A DNA stretch of 8,000 nucleotides from Methanoregula sp. (GCA_028705545.1 JAQWDG010000069.1:1-8000); one strand, 5' to 3'. Shown: positions 1-6,788, numbered from the stretch's first letter. The notes: generated by a model from the letters alone, not told the origin. A program made the numbers and translations.

Positions 1-362
1 TCCCGTGCGGTTGCGATCAGTTTTGCCTTTTTTTCCTTCTGGCCCGTGACATTGCAGTACGCTGCAAGCAGAACCGCCGGCACAAGGAAGTGGTGCTCGG
101 GGCCGTGCATGTGGACAACCGGGTTCTGCATCAGGGTGATGGCGATCCGGACCGGGTCGGTCTCGTCTGTTGCCGTACAGTACTGCTGGATCGCGTCATC
201 AGCCCCGAGACGGTGGCAGCGGTCGCAGACGAAATGCCCGTCTTCGCATACGGCATCCGCGGTCTTTACCTGGTGGCAGTACACGCACTCGCGCTGTTCG
301 GGCGATTCAAGATAACGGAGCGGTTTGCCGCAGACCATGCAGCCGGTACGGTGATCGGTCAT
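1..362 (-). CDS. DUF5714-like cysteine-rich protein, 5' part
   Basis: The first 120 residues are visible; the gene continues beyond the left edge. It begins MTDHRTGCMVCGKPL. The N-terminal ~50 residues carry cysteine pairs at C8/C11, C26/C29 and C46/C49 plus C39, which looks like a zinc-ribbon or rubredoxin-like metal site. After it comes a conserved-looking segment around residues 78-104 with the core HMHGPEHHFLVPAVLLAAYC, rich in histidine (H84, H86, H90, H91). This pairing of a Cys-rich head and an HGPEHH core matches what I remember of the archaeal DUF5714 family, whose biochemical role is not known to me. The full family protein is roughly 200 residues, so about 40% is missing here. The ATG at 362 is the first good start. 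No strong Shine-Dalgarno site is evident, only a weak purine stretch (AAGAGA). The gene lies 92 bases downstream of the antiporter gene on the same strand, beyond its oligo-T end, so it is probably transcribed separately. Confidence 0.85.
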   Translation of the reverse strand, partial: MTDHRTGCMVCGKPLRYLESPEQRECVYCHQVKTADAVCEDGHFVCDRCHRLGADDAIQQYCTATDETDPVRIAITLMQNPVVHMHGPEHHFLVPAVLLAAYCNVTGQKEKKAKLIATAR

Positions 363-441
363 GAAACATCTCTTAACGGGAACTGTTGTGGCCCAAGACA
401 AAAATCCTGTCGCTCTAAAACAGGGGGGTAAACCAACGGGC

Positions 442-449
442 AAAAAAAA
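442..449 (-). terminator. Oligo-T terminator after the antiporter operon
   Basis: A run of eight T on the minus strand starts 5 bases after the TAG stop of the antiporter gene. Archaeal RNA polymerase commonly terminates at T-runs without needing a hairpin. I see no strong stem before it. It would separate the khtTU-like operon from the DUF5714-like gene downstream. Confidence 0.55.
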
Positions 450-454
450 CCGGA

Positions 455-1618
455 CTAGTGTCCTATCCGGGTCCGGCGGGCCGGGGGACCGTGGTGCTTT
501 CTCCCGCCAGAGAGCCCGAGCCGGAGCTGGTCAGAATATTTTGCTGCAAACGAGCCCACCAGCGAGGTCACGATCACCATCACCGCAATGGTCGCTGCAA
601 CCGGCGGGGAGCCGTACAGCGCTGCAAGCGCAATGGAAAATTCCCCCCTCCCGATGGTGTTGACCCAGATCTCGATACCGGATTTTGCCGACCCGTAGAG
701 CGCGATCCCCGTGAGCACGCCTGAGATGAGCTTTGAAAAGACCGCTAATATGCAGATGATTGCAATTACGCCGATGTTAATGCCGGCCGACAGGGTGATC
801 GAGATCCCGAAAAAGACAAAGAAGATCACGAGGAAGACATCCTTGAACGGCCGGGCATGCTGCTCGAACGCATCCGGATCGGTCGTTGCAATGGCGGCGC
901 CAAGTGCGATTACCATGAGCGTATCGGGGATGCCCAGGTACAGGGCGCAGCCCGCAGTCGCAAGCACGGCAACAAACGTAAAGAGGACCGGCAGTTCGTC
1001 CTCGCGGTCGAGGATCGAGACCAGAAATTCCTTGCCGTAGTGGGCGAGGATGTAGAGGACGCCAAGGCCCACGAAGATCTTCCCGGCAAAGAGGAGCAGG
1101 TTCTGGTTTCCTGCCGAGAGGAGGGCAAGGACGATGATCATGACGAGGTCCTCGAAAACCATCAGCCAGATGATCGCCTCGGACTCCCGCATCATGAGTT
1201 TCCGGTTCTCGATGAGCGAGGTGACCGTCATCGCGGTACTCGATATGTAGAACGCGGCGGCGATGATGAGCGCCTCGACAAAGGAGAAGCCGAGCAGGTA
1301 CGCGGCGAGAAAGCCGATGAGCATGTTGACGTTTAAGTCGATGATCCCGCTCGTTAAGACCGCATTGCCGTTGTCGGCGAGTTTGTCCACCTTGAGGCCG
1401 AGGCCGACAAAGAAGAGTAAAAAGATCAGCCCGAGGTCGGCAAAAAAACTGCTGATCTGATCGGAGGCAACGATACCGAGGCCGGACTTGCCCAGTACCA
1501 CACCCGCGATGATGTAAAACGGTATGGCGGGGATCGTCAGGTACTTGCTTAACATGGCAAGCGCGAGGCAGACCGTAAGGGCAATGATGATGCCCTGGGC
1601 GGCGAGGATCCCTTCCAT
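455..1618 (-). CDS. khtU: KhtU-like cation:proton antiporter (CPA2/Kef family)
   Basis: This 387-residue integral membrane protein probably exchanges K+ (or another monovalent cation) for H+ across the cytoplasmic membrane. It consists almost wholly of hydrophobic helices, about 11-13 in number. Family landmarks are the N-terminal LSKYLTIPAIPFYIIAGVVLG stretch (23-43), the SSTAMTVTSLIE segment (126-137), an acidic ion-binding pair within VFEDLVMIIVL (E156-D157), PDTLMVIALGAAIA (231-244) and GRGEFSIAL (323-331). The CPA2 family uses an acidic or polar-acidic pair at the FED position for ion and proton coupling. It lacks a C-terminal RCK_N domain, unlike KefC. After the last helix only a short basic tail (about 25 residues) remains, which fits the KhtU/YhaU type that relies on a separate RCK_C subunit. 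That subunit is encoded directly upstream: its TAA shares one base with this ATG (TAATG), so the two are almost certainly cotranscribed and translationally coupled. The symbol is by analogy to Bacillus KhtU; ion specificity (K+, Na+ or NH4+) cannot be read from the sequence. Confidence 0.88.
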   Translation of the reverse strand: MEGILAAQGIIIALTVCLALAMLSKYLTIPAIPFYIIAGVVLGKSGLGIVASDQISSFFADLGLIFLLFFVGLGLKVDKLADNGNAVLTSGIIDLNVNMLIGFLAAYLLGFSFVEALIIAAAFYISSTAMTVTSLIENRKLMMRESEAIIWLMVFEDLVMIIVLALLSAGNQNLLLFAGKIFVGLGVLYILAHYGKEFLVSILDREDELPVLFTFVAVLATAGCALYLGIPDTLMVIALGAAIATTDPDAFEQHARPFKDVFLVIFFVFFGISITLSAGINIGVIAIICILAVFSKLISGVLTGIALYGSAKSGIEIWVNTIGRGEFSIALAALYGSPPVAATIAVMVIVTSLVGSFAAKYSDQLRLGLSGGRKHHGPPARRTRIGH

Positions 1619-2103
1619 TAATCCACCATGATCTCGTGTTCGAACAATTGGAGCTGGTCGGTCTCCCCGATCACAAGCAGGGCATCGCCGGCTTCAAAAA
1701 CAAACGACGGCGGGGGGTTGATGATATTTTTGTCGTTTCTTGAAACCGCGATAATCGTTATCCCGGTCTTTGCCCGGATCTGGAGGTCCTGGATGGTCTT
1801 TCCCGCGATCGCGGGCGGGACGATGTACGAATGGATGGTGATCCTGAGATCGGCTAATGCCGAGAATGCGATCTCTACGCTCTCCTGGTCCGCTTCTATA
1901 ATGGCTCCGGTGAGGATATTTCCGAGCCTTCGTGCCTCGACCGGGGTCATCTCCGCAGCGCTCGGCGTCCGGCATCCCTTCTGGAGCGTGTACATCTGGA
2001 TGGTGCCGTTTTTGGTAAAAAAGAGTGCTACGGTATCGCCCTTGTCGGTTTCGAACTCGTACTTGGTGCCCACGCCGGGTAGGTTCAGGGATCGGAGAGC
2101 CAT
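1618..2103 (-). CDS. khtT: KhtT-like regulatory subunit with TrkA_C (RCK_C) domain
   Basis: This 161-residue soluble protein is the probable gating subunit of the antiporter encoded next. The N-terminal part (MALRSLNLPGVGTKYEFET) matches the LPGxGxKxxxET opening known from Bacillus KhtT, and residues about 1-75 would form the small N-terminal domain. The C-terminal half, about 78-158, is an RCK_C/TrkA_C ligand-binding fold: LRITIHSYIVPPAIAGKTIQ, then RAKTGITIIAVSRNDKNIINP and FEAGDALLVIGETDQLQLF, ending with an acidic tail. In the Bacillus system this domain binds a nucleotide such as c-di-AMP and controls K+ efflux; that regulation here is only an inference. The open frame extends upstream to 2484, but I chose the ATG at 2103 because homologues of about 165 residues begin just before LPG, a TATA-like box lies at 2131-2140, and the upstream residues look non-coding. 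An ATG at 2163 would add 20 residues and is the main alternative. There is no clear Shine-Dalgarno site, consistent with a nearly leaderless transcript. Confidence 0.88.
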   Translation of the reverse strand: MALRSLNLPGVGTKYEFETDKGDTVALFFTKNGTIQMYTLQKGCRTPSAAEMTPVEARRLGNILTGAIIEADQESVEIAFSALADLRITIHSYIVPPAIAGKTIQDLQIRAKTGITIIAVSRNDKNIINPPPSFVFEAGDALLVIGETDQLQLFEHEIMVD

Positions 2104-2130
2104 AACAGTGGTTGGAGAGATCTTCCTGAA

Positions 2131-2140
2131 AAATATTATG
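2131..2140 (-). promoter_or_regulatory. khtT: TATA-like box for the khtTU-like operon
   Basis: Read on the minus strand this is CATAATATTT, preceded by a T-rich tract (CTTTTTTTAG). Its centre is about 32 bases before the khtT ATG. With the usual archaeal distance of about 25 bases from TATA box to start site, the 5' leader would be only a few bases long. That agrees with the lack of a ribosome binding site. It is a match by eye only. Confidence 0.45.
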
Positions 2141-2330
2141 CTAAAAAAAGCCCCGTATGTCATCCCGCTTAAGGGAAGAAACGAAAAAAGTCCGGTTACG
2201 CGGCCAAAAAGGGATTCGGTAAGCGTGAACGGGGGTGAGAGGTTCCCGCCCATGCGTCGAGATCCACGGTATGCATTCAAGGTTTTTTCTTTAGAGAGGC
2301 CGGGAGGAAGAGCCCGTGCCGCACCGGAAA

Positions 2331-2396
2331 GGGTATGCCGGGGCCACGGTTTTTTTAGGGGTTTTTCATCCTCCCCATACTTCCTGTTGCATACCC
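2331..2396. repeat. Inverted repeat GGGTATGC / GCATACCC
   Basis: GGGTATGC at 2331-2338 is mirrored by GCATACCC at 2389-2396, giving an 8-base perfect inverted pair with a 50-base spacer. A third copy of the core GGTATGC occurs at 2268-2274 in direct orientation. The spacing is too wide for a simple hairpin operator but would suit two binding sites or a long stem-loop RNA. It may be chance in a 416-base stretch. Confidence 0.35.
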
Positions 2397-2452
2397 AGTG
2401 GTTTAAAGCCCGGCCGGGTGGGGTGAAAGTGACCGGGAACAAAACAGCACTC

Positions 2453-2496
2453 TTTAAACGGGATTGCCCGCCGTGTTCCACCAATATATTTATTTA
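2453..2496 (+). promoter_or_regulatory. Candidate promoter elements of the kinase gene
   Basis: Two AT-rich candidates precede the kinase. TTTAAA at 2453-2458 would place transcription start near 2480 and leave a leader containing the ribosome binding site. A longer AT stretch, AATATATTTATTTAT at 2483-2497, resembles a TATA box more closely, but would put the start near 2510 and so inside the ribosome binding site. Either may be used. The call rests on base composition and spacing only. Confidence 0.4.
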
Positions 2497-2506
2497 TCCT
2501 CGCCCC

Positions 2507-2512
2507 AAGGAG
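2507..2512 (+). promoter_or_regulatory. Ribosome binding site of the kinase gene
   Basis: AAGGAG ends 7 bases before the ATG at 2520. This is a strong Shine-Dalgarno match at good spacing and fixes the kinase start, which is also directly followed by the first membrane helix region. Confidence 0.75.
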
Positions 2513-2519
2513 AACTGTC

Positions 2520-5500
2520 ATGGGTTCTCCTGCCGAGCTCCCCATTGAACAACGGGTAGCAGCGCTCTGCGGAATAATTACGGTATTTGTAGCAATAGCA
2601 GGACTCTTCGGGATTGCATGGGGTTATACGACACTTGCCAGCCTCGCTCCCGGGTACAAGTCCGTCTCCCTGTTTGCCGCTGCTGCCTGGATCGTGCTCG
2701 GGGGAATCCTTTGTTTCCATGCCCTCCGGCCGCTTGCCGGGCTGGCTCGTACGATCGCTGCAGCGGCCTGTGCGGCAATCTCCCTTATCGGTCTTATCGA
2801 ATTCCCGCTGCTCCTTTTTGGCATCCAAACGGTTGTCGAAGGAACCGCCATGAATGTCGGGGACCGGCTCCTTGGCCGGCCGACAAGCGCCATGTCTCCT
2901 TTGATGGCAGGGCTTTTTGCCCTGCTCGCGATTGCCGTTTTCATTCTTCTCTATGCTACACCGGATCGCAGGCATCATACAGCAGATCTCTCTGCGGTCG
3001 GACTTCTCGGGGCGGGAATCTTTACCGTAGGATTTACCCTCCTCCTCAGTTATTTCTACGGCTCGCCGCTCCTCTACGGGATCACCATAGCACCGACATC
3101 GTACACATCGGCTCTTGCCGCATGCAGCCTGGGCATCGGCCTTATGGCTGCGGCGGGACCGGATGCCTATCCGCTCAGGTATTTCTATGGTACATCGACG
3201 CGTGCCCTCATCCTGCGGACGTTCCTCCCCCTCACACTCGTCATTATCTTTATCCAGGACCTCTTCATCCTCCGCCTCGAACATCTCTACGGCATCAACG
3301 ATACCCTGCTCCTTGCGGTAAGCCTGGTACTCTTCTGCATTCTTTCCCTCCTGATCGTTGCATTCACATCGAAGAAACTGGGAGATCTCGTAGACCGGGC
3401 AGAAGGGGAAGTGCGCAGGAAAAACGATGCCCTCAACGCCGCGTACGAACAGCTTGCCGCATCGGACGAGGAACTCCGCCGGCAGTACGACGAACTGGCA
3501 GAGCAGGGCAAAAAACTCATGGAGAGCGAGGACCGGAACCGCGAGCTCGCCACGCTCCTTGAACATTCCTCCCAGCCGTTTGCGGTCGGTTACCCGGACG
3601 GGCGCCTCGCGATGTTCAACCATGCGTTCTCGGAACTCACCGGCTACAGCAGCGACGAGCTGGAGCGGATCTACTGGTCTGCCGTCCTTACCCCTCCCGA
3701 GTGGAAAGCAAAAGAGACAGAAGCCCTCGAAACACTCAACCGGACCGGCGGGCCCGTACGGTACGAGAAAGAATATATCCGAAAAGACGCATCGAAAGTC
3801 CCCATAGAACTCTTTGTCCACCTCATCCGGGACAAGCAGGGGAATCCTTCCCGCTACTACTCGTTTATCACCGATATAACGGAACGGAAAAAAGCGGAAT
3901 TCCTCCTCCGGCAGAGCGAGAAACGGTTCCGGGCCCTTGTCCGCAACTCGTCGGATATCATCAGGATCCTCGATGCTTCCGGCCATATCTCCTACGAATC
4001 CCCGTCCTCGGCAACAATCCTCGGTTATCCCGAAGGGGAACTCAACGGGAAAAGCCCCATCGGCCTCGTCCACCCGGACGACCGGGACCGGGTGAGAAAA
4101 GGATTCTCCCGGGTTCTTTCCGGCACAAACCCCGGTACGCCTACGGAATTCCGGGCGAGAAAGGCTGACGGGACGTACATCTACGTGGAATCCATCGGGG
4201 CAAACCTCCTCAATGTACCGGAGGTCGCCGGGATCGTGATGACAATCCATCCCATCGACGAACGAAAGCGTGCGGCGCTTGCCCTAGCTAAAAGCGAGGA
4301 GAAGTTCCGGCTGCTCGCCGATTTTGCCTACGACTGGGAGTACTGGATTTCGCCTGAGGGTACATTTGTCTATGTCTCCCCGTCCTGCGAACGCATCACC
4401 GGCTATACCGCAGAAGAAATTATAGCAGATCCCGGGCTTTTTGGGAGAATCGTCCACGAGAGCGACCGGGATCTTATCGGCGATCACTTGTCTTCCATCA
4501 GCGAGGAGCCGCCGTTCCATTCATCGGAATTCCGGATCCATAAAAAGTCCGGGGAGATCTGCTGGATCGGCCACTCCTGCCACGCTATCTATGATGCCAA
4601 TGGCCGATGGATCGGGCGCAGGGCAAGCAACCAGGACATCACCAAGCGCCGCGAAGCCGAAGAGGAGATTAAAAAACGAGAGGAGGACCTCCACGCAGCA
4701 TACGAGGAACTGACGGCATCGGACGAGGAACTGCGGGAAAATTACGAGGAACTGGCAAAAAGCCAGGACGCCCTGCGGGAGAGCAACCGCCGGCTTACCG
4801 AAGCACAGGAGCTGGCGCACCTGGGGTTCTGGGAATGGGATGTCAGGACCGGCCAGGTCACCTGGTCGGACGAAGTGTTTACGATCTTCAGGCTGGATCC
4901 TGCCACATTCACGCCCCAGATCGATTCCATCCTCGCCCTCTCGCCCTGGCCCGAGGAACAGCAGCGCGGCCGGGAACTGATACAGCGGGCAACCGTCTCG
5001 CACCTGCCCGGTACCTACGAGCAGCGGTTCCTTTTGCCCGACAAGAGCGTTGGCTACTACCATTCTACCTTCGAAGGCAGGTACGACAATGCGGGAACGC
5101 TCGTGACCATTGTCGGAACCGTGCTCGATATCACCGAACGCAAAAAAGCGGATCTTGCCCTCCGGGATAAGCACAGGGAACTGAACGCTGCCTACGAGCA
5201 GCTGACGGCAACGGAAGAAGAACTCCGGCAGAACTACGAGGAACTGGCAAAAAGCGAGCAGAATCTCAGGGCAAGCGAACAGCGCCTGCGCCGGTTCTAC
5301 GATGCCGGGCTGATCGGGGTGATCCAATGGAATACTGCGGAAAGGATCACCGCCGCAAACGACAAGTTCCTTTCCATGACCGGCTATACCCGGGACGATC
5401 TTGTGGCCGGCCGTATCAACTGGGCTGCCATGACCCCTCCCGAATTCCATGAGCGGGACAAAATAGCGCTTGCGGAACTTAAGGAGAACGGATTTAACAA

Positions 5501-6698
5501 AGAGCCCTACGAGAAAGAAAATATCAAAAAAGACGGCACCCGTCTCCCCATCCTCGTTGCAGCAGCTATGCTTGACGACCAGTTCTCCGAAGGCGTCGCA
5601 TTTATCCTGGACATCTCTGCACGAAAACAGGCCGAAGCGGAAAGGGAAACGTTCGCACAGCAGCGGGAGCTCGCGCTCCGGGCAGCCCACCTCGGCTGGT
5701 GGCACTACGACCCGGTAACAAAGATCTCCACGTACGACAAGCGGTACACAGAAATCTTCGGGGTTACCGGGAACTCAGGTCCCAACGAGGAACTGCTTGC
5801 CCTCCTGCACCCGGACGACCTGCCCCGCGTCCTTGCAGCCGTGGACGCAGCCTTAAATCCCGCAGACCCGCAGCAGTACGCGATCGAGTACCGGGTGAAT
5901 GCAAAAGACGGCGTCATGCGCTGGGTCTGGGCAACCGGGCTTGCAACGTTTTCCGGGAATGGCCCTCTCCGGCACGCCGCGAGTTTTGTCGGCACGGTCG
6001 AGGACATTACCGCCAGAAAGAACGAGGAACGGGCGCTCCGGCTCGTAAACCAGAAACTCCAGCTCATGAACATCGTTGCCTGGCACGACATCCAGAACAA
6101 GGTGACCGGCCTGCGGGGCTACGTCGAGCTCAGCCGCGACCTCGTGGCAGACGAGAACGTGAAAAAGATGCTCAGGGCCGAAGAGGGCATCTTAAAAGTG
6201 ATCCACCAGCAGCTCGAATACACCCGCGAGTACCAGAAGATCGGGGAAAAACCGAGCGAGTGGGTGGATATCCGCGCCATGCTCTCCATGGTGCTCGCCT
6301 TAAAGAGCATCCGGTCCGTCCGGGTCGAAATAAACGTGGACGGTCTCTTTGTCTATACCGACCCGATCCTCGAAAAAGTCTTCTCGCACTTAATCGAGAA
6401 TACCCTTGTCCATGCAAAGACCGCAACGGAGATCCGGATCGGGTACCGGGAGACCGCAGAGGGTCTCGTGCTCGTGTACGAGGACAACGGCCCCGGGATC
6501 GCGCAGGCCGACAAGGAATCGCTCTTTGTCCGGACTTTTGCGACAACGCACTTCGGGCTCTTTTTCATTCATGATATTCTCGAACTCTCCGGGATCGGGT
6601 TTACCGAGACCGGAGAGCCGGGCAAAGGGGTGCGGTTCGGGATGGCGATCCCCCGGGGGATGTACCGCATCGATCCGCAGCCGGGCTCCGGTGCATAA
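2520..6698 (+). CDS. Membrane sensor histidine kinase with six PAS domains
   Basis: This 1392-residue protein should sense a signal and autophosphorylate on histidine. Residues about 15-283 form roughly eight membrane helices (about 15-35, 48-66, 78-104, 127-145, 157-178, 193-212, 228-251, 263-283); I do not recognise this sensor family. A coiled coil (285-345) leads to PAS1 (341-460), PAS2 (463-586) and PAS3 (591-711). A coiled coil (711-762) leads to PAS4 (762-877), another (877-925) to PAS5 (921-1039), then PAS6 (1046-1167). Most PAS domains end in the usual DITERKKAE-like motif. The phosphoacceptor helix is around 1172-1245 with H1189 in WHDIQNK, the HDIxN form common in methanogen kinases. 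The HATPase domain has an N-box (HLIENTLVHA, N1294), a G1 box (EDNGPGI, 1321-1327) and a glycine-rich end (TGEPGKGVRFGM). The G2 region reads THFGLFF instead of the usual TGLGLF. There is no receiver or output domain and no response regulator gene nearby, so partner and signal are unknown. PAS4 and PAS6 share the PAS_3-type look (AHLGFWEWD, AHLGWWHYD). Confidence 0.93.
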   Translation: MGSPAELPIEQRVAALCGIITVFVAIAGLFGIAWGYTTLASLAPGYKSVSLFAAAAWIVLGGILCFHALRPLAGLARTIAAAACAAISLIGLIEFPLLLFGIQTVVEGTAMNVGDRLLGRPTSAMSPLMAGLFALLAIAVFILLYATPDRRHHTADLSAVGLLGAGIFTVGFTLLLSYFYGSPLLYGITIAPTSYTSALAACSLGIGLMAAAGPDAYPLRYFYGTSTRALILRTFLPLTLVIIFIQDLFILRLEHLYGINDTLLLAVSLVLFCILSLLIVAFTSKKLGDLVDRAEGEVRRKNDALNAAYEQLAASDEELRRQYDELAEQGKKLMESEDRNRELATLLEHSSQPFAVGYPDGRLAMFNHAFSELTGYSSDELERIYWSAVLTPPEWKAKETEALETLNRTGGPVRYEKEYIRKDASKVPIELFVHLIRDKQGNPSRYYSFITDITERKKAEFLLRQSEKRFRALVRNSSDIIRILDASGHISYESPSSATILGYPEGELNGKSPIGLVHPDDRDRVRKGFSRVLSGTNPGTPTEFRARKADGTYIYVESIGANLLNVPEVAGIVMTIHPIDERKRAALALAKSEEKFRLLADFAYDWEYWISPEGTFVYVSPSCERITGYTAEEIIADPGLFGRIVHESDRDLIGDHLSSISEEPPFHSSEFRIHKKSGEICWIGHSCHAIYDANGRWIGRRASNQDITKRREAEEEIKKREEDLHAAYEELTASDEELRENYEELAKSQDALRESNRRLTEAQELAHLGFWEWDVRTGQVTWSDEVFTIFRLDPATFTPQIDSILALSPWPEEQQRGRELIQRATVSHLPGTYEQRFLLPDKSVGYYHSTFEGRYDNAGTLVTIVGTVLDITERKKADLALRDKHRELNAAYEQLTATEEELRQNYEELAKSEQNLRASEQRLRRFYDAGLIGVIQWNTAERITAANDKFLSMTGYTRDDLVAGRINWAAMTPPEFHERDKIALAELKENGFNKEPYEKENIKKDGTRLPILVAAAMLDDQFSEGVAFILDISARKQAEAERETFAQQRELALRAAHLGWWHYDPVTKISTYDKRYTEIFGVTGNSGPNEELLALLHPDDLPRVLAAVDAALNPADPQQYAIEYRVNAKDGVMRWVWATGLATFSGNGPLRHAASFVGTVEDITARKNEERALRLVNQKLQLMNIVAWHDIQNKVTGLRGYVELSRDLVADENVKKMLRAEEGILKVIHQQLEYTREYQKIGEKPSEWVDIRAMLSMVLALKSIRSVRVEINVDGLFVYTDPILEKVFSHLIENTLVHAKTATEIRIGYRETAEGLVLVYEDNGPGIAQADKESLFVRTFATTHFGLFFIHDILELSGIGFTETGEPGKGVRFGMAIPRGMYRIDPQPGSGA
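3432..3518 (+). repeat. Coiled-coil linker repeat, copy 1
   Basis: Residues 305-333 of the kinase (opening LNAAYEQLAASDEELRRQYD) form a 29-residue heptad-type linker between the membrane region and PAS1. It is the first and most diverged of three gap-free copies in this protein. Such linkers pass conformational change between sensor modules. Confidence 0.8.
4689..4775 (+). repeat. Coiled-coil linker repeat, copy 2
   Basis: Residues 724-752 (opening LHAAYEELTASDEELRENYE) sit between PAS3 and PAS4. This copy aligns with the other two over 29 residues without gaps. It shares a 21-base identical stretch with copy 3 (4743-4763 versus 5235-5255), which suggests recent duplication or gene conversion. 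Confidence 0.8.
5181..5267 (+). repeat. Coiled-coil linker repeat, copy 3
   Basis: Residues 888-916 (opening LNAAYEQLTATEEELRQNYE) sit between PAS4 and PAS5. Copies 2 and 3 flank PAS4, so PAS4 plus a linker looks like a unit that was inserted or duplicated. I remember the same linker wording from many Methanomicrobiales kinases. Confidence 0.8.
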
Positions 6699-6707
6699 AA
6701 CAACACC

Positions 6708-6713
6708 TTTTTT
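6708..6713 (+). terminator. Oligo-T terminator after the kinase gene
   Basis: Six T lie 10 bases after the kinase TAA stop, in a pyrimidine-rich tract (CCTTTTTTCCC). No hairpin is obvious. It probably ends the kinase transcript before the por promoter. Confidence 0.45.
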
Positions 6714-6724
6714 CCCTATCCATG

Positions 6725-6750
6725 ATGATAAATAATGATAGATTATTTTC
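6725..6750 (+). promoter_or_regulatory. porB: AT-rich promoter-like stretch for porBA
   Basis: This stretch between the kinase and porB contains GATAAATAAT (6727-6736) and GATTATTTT (6741-6749), both TATA-like. Depending on which is used, transcription would start near 6757-6770, leaving a leader of about 20-35 bases that holds the AGGAG at 6784-6788. Confidence 0.45.
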
Positions 6751-6783
6751 ACCGTGCAACCATCCGCTAAAAACGGGCGGTAC

Positions 6784-6788
6784 AGGAG
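6784..6788 (+). promoter_or_regulatory. porB: Ribosome binding site at porB, decides the start
   Basis: AGGAG ends directly before the TTG at 6789, so it is too close to serve that codon. It stands 6 bases before ATC at 6795 and 9 bases before ATC at 6798. No ATG or GTG occurs in frame between the stop at 6768 and the conserved sequence, so the true initiation codon is unclear. Confidence 0.5.

Larger units (their letters stand above)
2104..2519. other. Divergent intergenic region, no gene supported
   Basis: These 416 bases lie between the divergently transcribed khtT-like and kinase genes. Both strands happen to be open for long stretches, but the translations are low in conserved character, rich in Arg, Pro, Gly and Lys, and match nothing I know, so I call none of them. 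The region holds short T- and A-runs (for example 2142-2149, 2283-2288 and 2349-2356), a 10-base palindrome (CCCGGCCGGG at 2409-2418), repeated GGTATGC words, and AT-rich promoter-like elements at both ends. No tRNA or box C/D RNA pattern was recognised. Confidence 0.7.

Noticed and set aside
857..1336. A 159-codon plus-strand frame inside the antiporter gene.
   Set aside because: It is a very charged mirror frame of a strongly supported membrane protein.
2281..2366. T-runs in the intergenic region as plus-strand terminators of a small RNA.
   Set aside because: No promoter or stable stem could be matched to them, so a small RNA gene is not claimed as a feature.
2104..2484. Upstream extension of khtT to a start at 2484 (288 residues).
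   Set aside because: The added residues look non-coding, the known family is about 165 residues, and a TATA-like box lies inside the extension.
1628..2548. A 306-codon plus-strand frame covering khtT and the intergenic region.
   Set aside because: Most of it is antisense to the well-supported khtT-like gene. The remaining part (for example from ATG 2252) has no domain, no good ribosome binding site and overlaps the kinase start.
2490..4250. A 586-codon open frame on the minus strand opposite the kinase gene.
   Set aside because: It is antisense to clear PAS and membrane-helix coding sequence, its product is rich in Arg, Glu, Cys and Gly with no recognisable domain, and such mirror frames are common opposite codon-biased genes.
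4521..5705. A 394-codon open frame on the minus strand opposite PAS3-PAS6.
   Set aside because: It is a mirror of the kinase reading frame with repeated LCQFLV-like pieces that are simply the reverse of the coiled-coil linkers.
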